Shown here in pieces: positions 10,866-22,693 of a DNA stretch of 64,000 nucleotides. The stretch is taken from NCBI RefSeq assembly GCF_036323735.1, contig NC_086033.1, positions 2,675,826 through 2,739,825 on the forward strand, given 5' to 3'. This stretch comes from Rattus norvegicus. Lineage: Eukaryota > Chordata > Mammalia > Rodentia > Muridae. The translations under genes were made by a program, and so were the position numbers. The stretch's first letter is position 1. Each line of letters begins with the position of its first letter. Below the pieces are notes generated by a model that ran no database searches, was not told the origin of the DNA, and was given only the letters and a program-made list of their open reading frames with translations.

Positions 10866-12709
10866 GAGATGTAGGAAAGCCACTCCAGAAAGCAGTGGCG
10901 GAAGCCTGCTCCTGGACTGAAGTCTTCCACCAATGAAGGGCCCTGCATTCACAGAGCGGTACAGAGAGCCTTTAAATCAGGTGACAAATCTGGGCCTTTT
11001 TCAGACGAGTGTTTAGGAGAGCTGACTCAGTCATCTGGGTAGATTACAGCTTAGACGTTTTTAGCTGGGTAGAGTTGGGGCAATTAACTTTGTTGTGCTC
11101 CTTCCCCGTCCTGGGCAGTGGGTGTAGTTTGTGGGGGAGGAGTGTTGACAAAAGCAGTCTGAGTCACTATTTCTAACAGCATTGGCAAACAAGGCCTGCC
11201 TACCTGGGCGGCTGGCAACAGACGATCACTCCAACAAGGGAGAAAACAGGCAGCTGCTTTTAAAGATGAGGGCTGTGAGCGGATTCCAGTCTGACCATTG
11301 TGCTCAGCTAGGATGGATTTAAGCCATCGCCCTGTAAGGCCCTGGTGCTTTACAGCCAGCTCCTGGCGTCACAAGGAACCGCTGTGCTGTGCTGACAGGT
11401 GTGGGGCAGCAACTAGCCTCTGACCCACAAGTCCCCTCGGACGACGAAACAAGCAAGGGGTGGGGCACTAGGTCTAGACTTCCCACAAGCCAAAGGTATG
11501 ATTAACGGGCAGTGTCAAAGGGAAATGGGTGTCTAGACCCCCCCAAAGACTGTTAACACAAGACACTGAACTAGCACATAAAATGTTTCAAGGTGGAGGA
11601 GGGGGTTCCTGTGGGGTTCCTAGACACACAACAGTTTCCTGCCAGATGTGCAGGGCTGGGACCCTCCGCCTCTCCCAACATGCACTAGCAACTGGTCGGA
11701 CAAACTACGTACGCACCTTACGCACCGTCACCTGCCACTCAGAAGATGGACAGCATGTTTTCTTTCTCCAAAAGTCATTCTCTGCCTTCCTCAAAGCCTC
11801 CCTCATCTAACTTCCGTTATTACTCCACTGGCTTGTTGGGAGACTCAAAATGCAGATGCTAACCCCACCGTGCACGCACAGAAAGCGAGCACCGGGGGGT
11901 GGGGGGTGGGGGTGGGAGTGTGTGGCCTTCTGTTCTGGTGTATCCTACCTGCTTGAGGCCAAGTTACAGTTTCTGTCTATGATCTGCGGAGTTGCAAGGG
12001 CACTTGTGAACTTAGCGGGCCAAACACATACAGGTTATCAAGCCAAGAATTCACTTCTAAATTTGTTGCTCAAGTAATCAAATATTTTAAACTCACAATC
12101 AAAACTTTCTCTGAATGTGTATAAACATTTGCCCTGTGCGTGTGTTACTGTAAACACTAAGGAAAACACACACTCATTCATTCACAAGAGTGAAACTTCC
12201 GTACTTTTTTAAAGGATACAGCTCTTGGGACATAGCACCATGAAACTTGTGACGGTTGCCTTTAAAAAGGGACGCTTGCTAGTGTGGTCCCAGGCCTTTG
12301 GGGGTTTCTACACATGGCACAAAGGAAGTAACTGGATTATCTGTGTGGGAGCTCTGGGCAAAATGAAGATCAAAGTCAAAAAGAAAAAAGCAAACTCACT
12401 TTATTTTAAAGACAATGATTGGCATACAGAAGGTATGCACCAGCATAAAGTAAACGCTCATGAGCAGCATTAAAATCCATTATAAATTAATTTATTAAAT
12501 AGGTATTTGGTATATGTGATGGTTTTATTAGATATTACTCATATTTATTGCCAACCCCTCCCCCAAAGTCAAAACAAATCAGAAAAGAAAATCTCGTAGC
12601 TTTGTTTCACACTAAGTAATTTACTTCCCCAGACGTGTGTGTGTTCTGCGGCGTGACGCGCCTCGGCTGGTCGCTCTCCATCGATCATAATACGACAGGA
12701 CACAGAGGC

Positions 12710-13986
12710 TAAAGTGGCTCATCATAATTTATTTTATGTTAAAATGTACAGCTTTTTTCTTTTTTGTGTTTTTTCTTTCTTTCTTTCTTTTTTTTTTTTT
12801 TTGAAGTAACTGACTAAAAAGAGAACGAGATACACACAAGAGTGCTGCTGGCTCCTGTTTTGTACAAGGTCGCGCCTCTCCTGCTCGGCCCTTACTGTCA
12901 CCCGTCCAGGGTACAAAGGCTACAAAAGGAAGCAACATAAACAGACACAAATAACTTTCCTGCTTTTTACATGCGGCGATGTGTAAGCTTGGTTTGAGCT
13001 ATTCACAAGCTACTTTTCTATTTTTCCTTAAAAAATAACTCCAATATTTTATAAAGATAGAAAAATCTACAGATGGAATGAAAATGTAAAGTTAGAGAGA
13101 TCTCCATAAAATAGGGACTTCACACCACACTCACTGTTCCTTGAATCCTGCTGCGTGTTCCGACATGTATGAAATGCTTCAGAACCTGACAGGCAAACAC
13201 TGAGATATGCTCATTCAATAAACACAAGTGTGCGCTTATAAAACAGAAAGCTGCCTCTCCCCAAAGGAGCCTGTCGCCAAAATGGAAAAGGGTCTTCTCA
13301 ACTTTACACCAAACATTTAGCAATAAACCCCTTGACTAACGACGGGGTTAGCTCTGATAGCTCTTTACAGTTTTATAATTAACAAAAATAGAGGTTTTTT
13401 TTTTTTTTAAAACCCTCAAATTAGGGTACCCTAATCAAGGCAAAAAACTTAAGAAATGGCTTACCGTTAGCACAACACTTGTACAGTACTACAAAATGCA
13501 CTGTCACTAACCAAGACATTAGCGGCATGCTGAAGGGTCACCTTAAACAAAATGTACAGTAATCGAAATGCTAAAGGCATTTACATGGAATAGACGAGGA
13601 AGGAAAAAAGCTCGAGGTTCGATATTAAAACAGGTGATCTGGGGAGGGGCTTGTATCCACACTGTTTAATGGAAGCAGGCACAACGTGTGGCTGCTGCCA
13701 ACTGGAGTCCTAAGAGAGGCCTTCCTTTGCAGAGAATTTTATATAAAAGTAACAGAAATAAAGGTACCAAAAGAGGAAAAGGAGGAAAGAGAAACGACTT
13801 GTATAAGGCTTTCCGCTGCATACAGCTTCTTTTTTTTTTCTTTTTCTTTTTTTTTTTTAAATAAATGGTGCCAACAAGTGTTTTTGCATTCACACCAATG
13901 CTGGTTTTGAAATCGTACTTTTCAAGGGTATTTGTGCAGATCAACCCAAGAGTGGGGCCCAGGGGCTCAGTGGGCTGCCAGGCTGT
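12710..13986 (-). other. Kat6b: Kat6b 3' untranslated region
   Basis: This is the AT-rich sequence between the Kat6b stop codon and the first good poly(A) signal. It contains T-runs and A-runs (for example near 13391 and 13830) and no long frame. A length of roughly 1.3 kb fits what I recall of the human transcript. The 3' end is not certain because of additional signals down to 12491. Confidence 0.55.
12728..12733 (-). terminator. Kat6b: Candidate Kat6b polyadenylation signal
   Basis: On the minus strand this is AATAAA, about 1.25 kb after the stop codon. A TG-rich stretch ('TCTGTGTCCTGTCG') follows about 20 bases downstream, as expected for a cleavage site near 12705-12715. Further AATAAA copies lie at 12544-12549, 12524-12529 and 12491-12496, so longer transcripts are possible. 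Confidence 0.5.
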
Positions 13987-16487
13987 CTACCTTCTCATGT
14001 AGGACCCGTTGAGAGACTGTTTGGACATGCCCGTGTTCATGTAGCCGTGGTGTCCGGGGGCCGTGTACATCATGTTACTGTGGGGTGGGGTCTGCATTGG
14101 CTGCTGGGCGTATGGCTGGGTGCCCATCATGCCCATCTGCATCTGCATAGGGTACTGGGGTGTCTGATTCATGTAGCCATGGTTGCTGTGGTAACCACTG
14201 TTCATCATCGGCTGGGACATGCTGTACCCATTCATGGCATTCAGAGTGTTCATGTTCATGTTCACAGAGTTGACGTTGTAGGCTGGCGCTGGCATCAGGT
14301 TCACACTCATGTTCATGCCTCTCTGCATCGTTAAAGTCCGTGCAGGACCCTGCATGGCCACAGTCTGGGAACGCCCATAGATTTGTGACTGATGGGTGGC
14401 AGCGGCTGGTGACAGAGATGCCGACTTGGTTCTCATGGAGACGGGGCCCTTGCTGGCGATCTGAGTTTGCAGTCTTTGGCTGTGGGAGATGCCAATATTT
14501 GATGCAGCCATGTTCCGCTGCAGGAGAGGTGGTGGCAGGTTCATGGGAGGAGGAGTCAGGTTAGGGGGTGGGGTCATGGTAGCTTGTGCTTGGGGTCCTC
14601 CAGGGACGGAGTGTGGAGACTGTGAAAGCTGAACAAGCCCTGTGTTACTTAATGGTGTGGACAAAGAGGCACTATTTGCATAGGAGGTGGCGGCAGCGGA
14701 GTGGCTGTAAGGCAATGAATGATCAATAAGGGTATTAGTTAGCTGCTGCAGCTTGGCAAGGCTGAAGGTGGCGGACGGCTGTGGGTAGTGCCCAGCCCCA
14801 AAATCACTTTGGCCCATTCGCTCGTATAGGCCGATGTTGGCGTTGCTGGTCTCGGGGATGTCGGCCAGCTGCATGGGTGGGGTGAAGTTGGCGGCCATGC
14901 TGCACTGAGCCAGCTGCTGGCTGCTGCTGGGCGGCCGCTCCACCACACAGCCTTGGGGAGACTTGACGCTGCAGGTTGGAGGGGAGCTGATGCTGGTCTG
15001 CTGCAGCATGCTGCAGCTCCCGCTGATGTTGGACATCTGCTGGGTGACAGCACAGCTGCTCTGTGTCAGACTGCTAGAGGTGAGGCTGCCGTAGGAGCAA
15101 CTGTTCTGGGAGGAGCTGTTTCCACAGATGCTGCCTCCCATGGTCGAGTCGTAGCTGCTGGGGTTCTCATAGTTCTCTGTTGTGCTCTCAATACTGCCCA
15201 GGTCACTGAACCCACTGTCAACAACTTGCTGTGAGTGATCGGACACTGACGGGACGTCCATCATTGGACTGGTCTCCATGTTCTGCAGAGGTGGCACTGT
15301 GATGGCAGTCTGATCAGGGCTGATTTGGGCATAGCTATTCTCTAGGGCAGGGACACTGGGGCTATTGACAGAACGAACTGACTGGCCAGGATGGGAATGG
15401 ACAGATGAAACCGGGCTACTGTGGTCTGACTGTTGGCACTCGTCCAGCGTGGTGGCAATTTGAGGACTTTGGTCTGTGTGTGTATAGTTCTGCAGGCTTC
15501 TACAGGCCTCTTGAGTCTCAGCACAATCTTGAAAGGTGTCATCCTGCTCCCTGTTTTCTTGGGTCAAAGACTGAACAGCCTGGACGGTCTCAGAGTCGAT
15601 TTCCACGGTGGCTGTGCCTCCGTCCTTGAGCTCTGTATCCGCACCATTGCTCTTCTCTTGGTCCTGCTCCTGTGTCTGTTCTTCCGGGAGCTCCGAGTCG
15701 GACTCAGGTGCGGTGCCAGCGTCCCCAGCAAGCTCCTTCGGCTCACTGCCACACGACACTGCCAGATCACCACCGCAGTTCACCAGGCCCTCAGGGTCAG
15801 AGTGACTAGGCTGAATGCTAAGGCCTAAAAAAGCCTCCTGACCCTCTAGTGCGTCCTTGAAGGCTTCTTTTGGGAGGTCTCCCCTGTCCACGTTGGTAGC
15901 CTCCATGTGACCGTCGTCTTCATCATCCGCATCATGGTCCTCATTGTGAGACGGCTCTTCCTCCTCGTCCTCGTCCTCCTCATGGTCATCCAAATGCACC
16001 GCGTCTTCCTTTTCCATGGAGATTTCTGCTTCAGCTTTCTCTTTACTTTTAGCACCATCTGGGTCTTTCTCTGTAGTTCCCTCTTCCTCCTCCTCCTCCT
16101 CCCCTTTGATGAGGTCCTCCTCGTCTGCCTTTCCACCTGGTGATTTATGTGGACTCACAGGTGTGCCTGTCTCTTCCCTTCCGTTCCCATCCTGAGGCAG
16201 CAGGGCTTCCTCAGTCTCTGTCACCTCCCGATCCTCGCCCACGGGGCTGCCCTTGTCCTCTGAAATTCCCTTCTGCTCTTTGACCACCTTCGTCAGGCCC
16301 TCCGGCTCCATGGGTGTCTCGGGTGGGGTGCACAGATTCAGCTTGAGCCCCGGCCTCCTCTCCTTGCTTTGCCTCCACTTGGAGAGGCCTCGCTTCGCTG
16401 CTTTCGGCCACACTTGTCTGCACTTCAGAGGCTCTGCACTGTCTCTGCTGCCTTCTTCCAAGTGTTCTGCGTCATCATCCACATCGT
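13987..16487 (-). CDS. Kat6b: KAT6B last exon (18): acidic, Ser-rich and Met-rich C-terminal region
   Basis: This is the largest Kat6b exon: 832 codons plus a split codon, with the stop TAG at 13987-13989. An acceptor (CTCCCTCCTTAAG) precedes 16487, and the split codon (A plus AC) gives Asn. In order it holds a basic start (QVWPKAAKRGLSKWRQ), an acidic region with several E/D runs at about residues 125-200 of the exon, and a Ser/Gln/Pro-rich stretch with many SS, QQ and PPP clusters. The last ~170 residues are Met/Asn/Gln-rich, ending in NGSYMRR. In the human protein the Ser/Met-rich part is a transactivation region that binds RUNX factors. Truncations in this exon cause the human KAT6B disorders. 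The frame is intact. The acidic tracts appear shorter than my recollection of human KAT6B. Confidence 0.97.
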
Positions 16488-16709
16488 CTTAAGGAGGGAA
16501 CAAAAAGACAGAAAAGGACACGTTTAGGAAGGACGACCAGGGACGACTCAGCACACCTCTCTAAACAGACGCTTAGCAAGTACCACTCTCTCCTCAGCAC
16601 TTGGAGAGTTAAGGAGAAAGGCAGGCATGGACTTGGTGAGATAAGCTGACCTGGGCAACTTGGGCCCAGGAAGTCAATGACGTTCTGAGACGTAAAAAAG
16701 CTCCACTCT

Positions 16710-16850
16710 GGGGTTGGGGATTTGGCTCAGTGGTAGAGCGCTTGCCTAGGAAGCGCAAGGTCCTGGGTTCGGTCCCCAGCCCCGGGGGAAAAAACAAACA
16801 AACAAAAAAAAACAAAACAAAAAAAAACCAAAAAAAAACAAACAAAAAAA
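16710..16850 (+). mobile_element. ID SINE (rat type) with perfect target-site duplications
   Basis: The tRNA/BC1-like ID head carries a pol III A box ('TGGCTCAGTGGTAG') and B box ('GGTTCGGTCCC'), followed by a long A-rich tail with C interruptions. The 16-bp duplication AAAAAAGCTCCACTCT flanks it at 16694-16709 and 16851-16866. The close match to consensus and the intact duplication indicate a recent insertion, antisense to Kat6b. Confidence 0.97.
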
Positions 16851-17115
16851 AAAAAAGCTCCACTCTACCAAAAAGTAAAACAAAAAAAACGATGTCAACA
16901 TCAACAAGTCAGAAAATACAGCAGGTCAGGACTAATGCTAGCTTACATCCAAACCATCACTGCACTCAATGGGTTAACGAAGGGCTGATTTGCTACCTTC
17001 CTGAGGAAAGGCTCTTCTCTTTGTGCACACCTGCTAGATTTAGAGGATCCCACTGACATCACTGTGTTCTTACTATTCATTGTTCATTTTATGTGCGTGG
17101 GTGTTTTGCTTGCAT

Positions 17116-17166
17116 GTATGTATGTATGTATGTATGTATGTATGTATGTATGCATGCATGCATGTA
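17116..17166. repeat. (TGTA)n/(TGCA)n tetranucleotide repeat
   Basis: A run of ATGT/GTAT tetranucleotides shades into ATGC units, at the edge of an antisense SINE. Confidence 0.9.
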
Positions 17167-17169
17167 TGA

Positions 17170-17342
17170 ATGTCTATGCACCATATACATGCATGGTACC
17201 AGAGGAGGCCAAAAGAGGGCATCAGATCCCCTGGAACTGGAGTTATAGATGGCTGAACACCCCTATGTGGGTGCTGGGGGTGGAGCTTGGTCCTCTGAAG
17301 GAGCAGCCACTGCTCTTACCACCAAGGCCTCTCTCCAGCTCA
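17170..17342 (-). mobile_element. B3-type SINE, antisense
   Basis: Reverse-oriented B3/B2-like sequence: 'GGAACTGGAGTTATAGATGG', 'TATGTGGGTGCTGGGGGTGG', 'CTGAAGGAGCAGCCACTGCT', ending 'CTCTCTCCAGCTC'. Confidence 0.75.
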
Positions 17343-17399
17343 GACATTCCCTGTGTACCTTTGAGCTCAATGAGTGACTGCACGGAACAGTGCAGCTGT

Positions 17400-17998
17400 A
17401 ATCATCATCACCATCATCATCATCACCACTACCATCACCACCACCATCATCATCATCACCATCATTATCACCACCACCACCATCACCACCACCACCATCA
17501 TCATCACCATCATTATCACCGCCACCACCATCACCACCACCACCATCATCATCACCATCATTATCACCGCCACCACCATCACCACCACCACCATCATCAT
17601 CACCATCATTATCACTGCCACCACCATCACCACCACCACCATCATCATCACCATCATTATTACCACCACCATCACCACCACCACCATCATCATCACCATC
17701 ATTATCACCACCACCACCATCATCATCACCATCATCACCATCATTATCACCACCACCACCACCATCATCACCACCATCATCACCATCATTATCACCACCA
17801 TCACCACCACCACCATCACCACCACCACCATCACCACCATCATTATCACCGCCACCACCATCACCACCACCACCATCATCATCACCACCACCACCATCAT
17901 CATCACCATCATCATCACCATCATTATCACCACCACCACCACCACCACCACCATCATCACCACCATCACCACCACCATCAGCAGCAGCATCAACATCA
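17400..17998. repeat. (CAC/CAT)n trinucleotide array with 48-bp higher-order period
   Basis: About 600 bp of uninterrupted CAY-type triplets. The marker ATTATCACC/ATTATTACC recurs every 48 bp across 17464-17660, then at 45-bp and shorter steps. It reads as poly-His on + and Gly/Asp-rich or Val/Met-rich on -; none of these is a gene. It lies in Kat6b intron 17. Confidence 0.95.
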
Positions 17999-18654
17999 TC
18001 TTTAGCATCACAATTTATCAATGACACAAGCTAAACTACGATAACCATAATATTACTGAATATTTAAAACACAGGCTTTTGTTGTTTTAAATCAGCGATT
18101 CTCTTCACAGTATATTAGGGATCAGTTTGTTGTTCAAATATAAAGTCTGATTTAGAATGACAATCAGACAGCAGATGCAACTGGACATTTTCTTGCAATT
18201 CCAAAGCCTTTTGTTCTGTACCTGCAAGTACACAGAAGCAGGTGTGTCTATTCAGATGCAGCAAACAAACACATACTCACGAGTAAGCATGCAGACATAC
18301 AACGCCTAGGCTCTGAGACCTTTCTTATTAAAACACTATTTTTCCATCTACAGAAGCCTGATCTACTCAGCTTCTGTCTACAAGCAAACTTTATTTTAAA
18401 GAATAATAAAAACAAAGTCACAAAGTAGGTGTCAGAATGGAGTGCGGTAAGACCATTTACAGATGAAGTGAGTGTCGGGCATCCCACCACCGACTGGCTG
18501 AGAACAAGCACCTTACAGAGGCTGAGGAGGACTCTGCACAAGGACTCTCCAAGGACACTCAAACCCTCCTTTCCATTCACAGTGGCAGGAGTCAGCTATG
18601 CCAATGTCTCCAGGCCCCCTCCCCCCATCCTTTTGGTGACAAGATCCTTTGTGC

Positions 18655-18778
18655 ATGGTTGGCTGTCCTAGAACTAGCACTGTAGATCAGGCTGGCCTTG
18701 AACTCAGATCTGTCTGCCTCTGCCTCTGCCTCCTGCCTGAGTGTTGAGATTAAAAGCATATGCCGCCACCACCACCAC
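18655..18778 (-). mobile_element. B1 SINE, antisense
   Basis: B1 core in reverse: 'GATCAGGCTGGCCTTGAACTC', 'CTGCCTCTGCCTC', 'GAGATTAAAAGCATATGCCG'. It has a CCACC-rich end. Confidence 0.75.
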
Positions 18779-19454
18779 CCTAGTTAGACTCCAAATCTTA
18801 AATTTATACATATATATGAGCATGTTTGAGGACAAACTTGAAGGAATTGGTTTCCTCCTGCTACCATGTAAGTTTTTGGGATCAAAATCAGGCTGTCAGG
18901 CTCAGTACAAGGACCTGCACTCAGGCTTGTATTCAATGAGCCACTGACCATACAGTTTCTATAGGAATACCCTAGAGGAGATGAGCTTTCTGATAATCTC
19001 CTTTAGAAAGGAGGGAATCCTGAACGAAATATGGTAGATGTGACCACGGAAAGTCAAGAGGACAAAGCTGAGGCGAGAGGCGGCAACAGCTCGTCTGCAG
19101 CTCCCGAGTCAATGGCTCCGGGTGGAGAAAAGGCCCAATTCCCACACCTGGAGCATGAGCTCTCCCTGCCTCACAGGCACACAAGAGACAGGGATGGTTC
19201 ACTGTGATGCTTGCCACACAATCCGGAGGCCTCGGGTGCAGATTCCTCACACCCACATAAGGCCAGGAGGGAGGCCTTGTGCCTGGAACCTCTTGGTATT
19301 GAGGAGGCAGAGAAGACTGACAGGTCTTAGGAGCCACTAGGCACGGGGCTAGCTGAAACTGGTCGAGTTCCTAGTAAAACTGGAGGGCGGGGGGAAGGAG
19401 AGAGAGAGGAGGGGGGCCAGGAAGAGAGAGAAGGAGAAGGAGAGGGAGAGAATG

Positions 19455-19562
19455 GGTCAGGTATGGTGTGTAAACCTTCAGTTCCAGTTTGAGGCCAGTG
19501 TGTCTATATAGTGTGTTCCAGGCCAGCTAGGGCTACACAGTGCAAGCCTGTCTTTACAGAGG
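19455..19562 (+). mobile_element. B1 SINE fragment
   Basis: Diverged B1 with 'TTTGAGGCCAGTGTG' and 'GGCCAGCTAGGGCTACACAG'. Confidence 0.6.
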
Positions 19563-19690
19563 GAGAGGACGGAACTTAAACCTGAAAAGCAAACAGCAGC
19601 TACCACTAAAGAGTCAAGGAGGTGCTGGCTTATGATCTGAAGAAGAAGAGCCGCAGATGTCAACTCCTGAGCTCCCAGAGAGGAGGCGAG

Positions 19691-19781
19691 CTGCTCCCTA
19701 GGCTGCCTGCCTGCTGCTCCCTAGGCTGCCGCCTGCCTGCTGCTCCCTAGGCTGCCGCCTGCCTGCTGCTCCCTAGGCTGG
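19691..19781. repeat. 26-bp GC-rich tandem repeat, ~3.5 copies
   Basis: The phrase CTGCTCCCTAGGCTG recurs at 19691, 19714, 19740 and 19766. The first unit lacks three bases (a 23-bp step, then 26 and 26). Confidence 0.9.
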
Positions 19782-20039
19782 CCACCACACGGTCTGGACA
19801 GACATCTCAGCCTTCCAGATAGGAGAGGCTGTCCTACAGATCCTCACCATCCATCCTGGACTACTGTGCTAACAGAGTAACAGATCGTCCAAGACAAATC
19901 ACTCGGACCTGCTATCTTTGTAGAGGAGGGGTCCCTGTCAACTTCAAAAGAAAGTCTATCTGTGGGATTTCATCACACCCGATGTACTGAGAAGTTGTTT
20001 TCAAGGAAAACAGAAATGCACACTCACTGCACACTGGCA

Positions 20040-20172
20040 GTATGTATGTATGTATATGTGTGTGTGTATGTATGTATGTATATGTGTGTGTATGTATGTA
20101 TGTATGTATATGTATGTATGTACATATGTGTGCATGTATGTATATATGTATATATATGTATGTATACATACC
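20040..20172. repeat. TATG/TGTG-rich simple repeat
   Basis: Mixed (TATG)n, (TG)n and (TA)n units run about 130 bp; the Tyr/Val/Cys-rich frames across them are artefacts. Confidence 0.9.
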
Positions 20173-20435
20173 CTGATGTTCAGAAATGCTAACTAGGTCA
20201 ATCACATAGCATATCGAGGAACATGCACCGTGTTTCTTACTAGTCTTCAAAGCTTTGAGGGTGAGACAATTTCTACAGAGTAGGATGAACCCACCTAGAG
20301 GATTCTTCTGATTGATTTAGAAACAAAGTATACCATTCCAAGGAAAAAGGGGCAAGCCACTGGGAAGAAGAAAGCATGGGTTTCAGGTGGGCTGGCACAC
20401 CCTGTGGTTAAAGCTTATTTAAGCCCCCCACTTAC

Positions 20436-20727
20436 TTCTACAAAGGGCAGCGTTCTTGAAGAAATGATTGTCTTTTCCGTCCCCTTCCTCTGTCTGCCTC
20501 TTCTTCCCTGGCTGATGCTGGAAGGCTTTTCTCAGAACTGGCTTCCTGCCCGCCTCCTCCACTTGGATCTCACAGGTAGGCTCCAGCCTTGGCATGGGCC
20601 GCTCTTCATCTGAGTTGTCGAAGGGTTCATTTAGCACTTCTGTAGTCTCGGAGATGGTCTCGGTTGTCACACTGCTGTTGATCCTCCTGCGTTTACGACC
20701 CCTTTTCTTCTTTACTACAAAAGGCCT
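20436..20727 (-). CDS. Kat6b: KAT6B exon 17: basic then acidic linker after the HAT domain
   Basis: The exon spans 292 bp, 97 codons plus one base. An acceptor (AATTTCAG) precedes AGG CCT TTT, and the donor is AGAA|GTAAGT. It opens with a strongly basic block (VVKKKRGRKRRRI), a probable nuclear-localisation or nucleic-acid-binding stretch. It continues with TTETISETTEVLNEPFDNSD and a Glu/Lys-rich end. Its sequence follows human KAT6B closely as I recall it. The single base left at the donor (A) joins AC of exon 18 to make Asn. The role of this linker is not catalytic, and no known fold is apparent. Confidence 0.95.
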
Positions 20728-22693
20728 CTGAAATTAATTCCAAACATAATAATAAGTGTTCCTGAGAAATTAAACCGTTGAGATGAAATGTAGCAACTGT
20801 GCACTGAACGTGCGCCCCAGACTCTCGCATGTCAGGACTTCTGCAATGCCTTTGTACCTAACCTTCCATTTGATGTTGGACATGCCTCTTGGGCGCTAAG
20901 AACACAGGCAAGTGTTTTCCAGATAAAACACTTGTTTACTCAAGCAGATGCTTTGAGAGAACATCCTAGCCACTGGGCTGCAGGTTTTAAAGGCTGAGTG
21001 TTGCTCTCTAGCATGTATTTTCTAAGTGGCACTCACCAGTTTCAGAATCACAGACATCCCTGGAAAGGCTTTTTATAATGTGTTTTTATAAATATTGCAG
21101 CAATCAGCTGTTAGGTCAGTCATTTATTACTTTGTAACTGCTCTGGGGATGCCCACTGCATGACAGGCACTCTGAGAAACATGGTGGGGTTTAAGGAGAA
21201 CCAAAGGGTGCTTAAACAGACAATTACTCTACTGGTTAGAAACCGCAGAGTTAGAGAGCAGTGGCTGCTGGGATGTGGGCAGTTAATAACTTTACAGACT
21301 ATTTTGATATCGAAGAGACCTTAAAAAGTGACGCAGTCTCTGAATAAAATGATGGCACAAGTGATTTCCTGTCGTTGTAACAATAAGCCACTTTCCCAGG
21401 GAAAAGGCATCTAATATACAAAATTTAAATAAAGGAACAGGTAGATTCAATGTGTCAATGAACCATGAAATTGTCGGGACACTGCTCTGTGAGGGTTCAG
21501 TGTGTTTACATGCCAGCCTCTAGGGGCAAGGCGTGGCTCACTGCCAGAGCACTTGCCTCCCATCAGCACGGAGAGGGGGTGGGGCACCACCTTCAAATAA
21601 ACAGTACCAAAGAATTCCTGTACCTTGCATTTTTAATGCTTTCAATGTTCTTAAAAAACACATGTAAGCCTGTTAATAACTCTGAATTTAACCATATTAG
21701 TAATTTAAAACTTGTTATCAGCTTCCTTTGTCTGCTTGCCCTCCCTAAGCCACTAGACCTTCCTCCCAAACACAAGGGCAGTCAATATGTAGAGCTTCCT
21801 TTAGGTTGGATAGGCAAGGAGAGCTGTGGCCCACACCATGACTGAGTGACTCCGGCCTTTCATGTTTATAGATCATATTCTTCTTGTTCTACCCACAACG
21901 CAAGGCTGTCTGCTCCCTCTGTGTAAGAACACGCTCAGTGTAACACGCTCAGTAGACACCGGGGCACTCCCTGGGGTGCTCCCTCTGCTACCTCCAATTG
22001 GGAGGTCAGAAGAATGAACCTAGTTGGGAGTTAAGACCAGCAAACCACCTGAAAAACACTTCTCAGGACAGCCCCGGGGAAGAGCTGTCGTTTTTACCAT
22101 GTTCTCCCTCCCTGTCAAGGCTGTATTAACAATATCTGGCCCTGCTGTATGCCACAGATAGAAACTGCAGACATGGGAGAACAATTACCCCCCCCCCAAA
22201 AAAAAAAGACCCCAACGCTGCACTTTCTACCCTACTGCGCATGAACTGGTGTCATCTGGAGAGACCACTTGGTAATGAGGATGTGAAGAGTTTCACTTCT
22301 GTGTAGCTGGTCACACAAGCAGAACACCAGCAGCAAAACCAAGGGCCTGGAACACCTAAGAACCCCGTGTGAGAATAAGGGACATTAATGCAGGAACACG
22401 GGGCTTGGAGCTCTGAGGTGTGTCTGGCCTTCTAGTGACTCATGTGACCTTGTCAAGTCTGATCTCCCAGCCTCTGAGGTGCTTACCTCTGCTTATCACG
22501 AGTGAATTTACGATTGTCCTGCAGACCAGCAGGTGGCAGTGACCACCAGACAAGGTGTTTAGCATGCTGCTAACTACGGTAAACACGACCACAACTGTAA
22601 AATGAATGCTCATGACACTGGATCATGGAGACGTAAACTCTATCAGTAATACGGAAGCCAGACAGACTGCAAACAGCTCAACTCTGCACACAC
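20728..22693 (-). other. Kat6b: Kat6b intron 16
   Basis: It runs from the donor GTGTGT at 22693 to ATTTCAG at 20728. Mostly unique sequence, with one ID-like piece near 21520-21600 and a short C/A run near 22190. No other feature was seen. Confidence 0.85.

Larger units (their letters stand above)
6645..12709. other. Intergenic interval between convergent Dusp29 and Kat6b
   Basis: No convincing coding exon was seen. The beginning must hold the Dusp29 3' UTR, whose end I could not fix; AATAAA occurs on the + strand near 9029, 9731, 10117 and 10193 without a clear choice. The rest contains poly-T/poly-A runs near 6911 and 7035, a truncated antisense L1, a CA microsatellite, a B3-type SINE, a GGA-rich polypurine tract, and apparently unique sequence at about 10950-12480. 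Confidence 0.6.
16488..20435 (-). other. Kat6b: Kat6b intron 17
   Basis: The intron begins GTAAGT at 20435 and ends TTAAG before 16487. It contains an intact-looking ID SINE, a TGTA tetranucleotide run, an antisense B3-type SINE, the 600-bp CAC/CAT array, an antisense B1, a GC-rich 26-bp tandem repeat and a TATG-rich tract. Nothing coding was recognised. Confidence 0.85.

Noticed and set aside
17064..18027. Poly-His (+) and Gly/Asp-rich (-) proteins of 250-310 codons
   Set aside because: They are translations of the CAC/CAT trinucleotide array; the His run starts inside a SINE and the array has no conserved boundaries.
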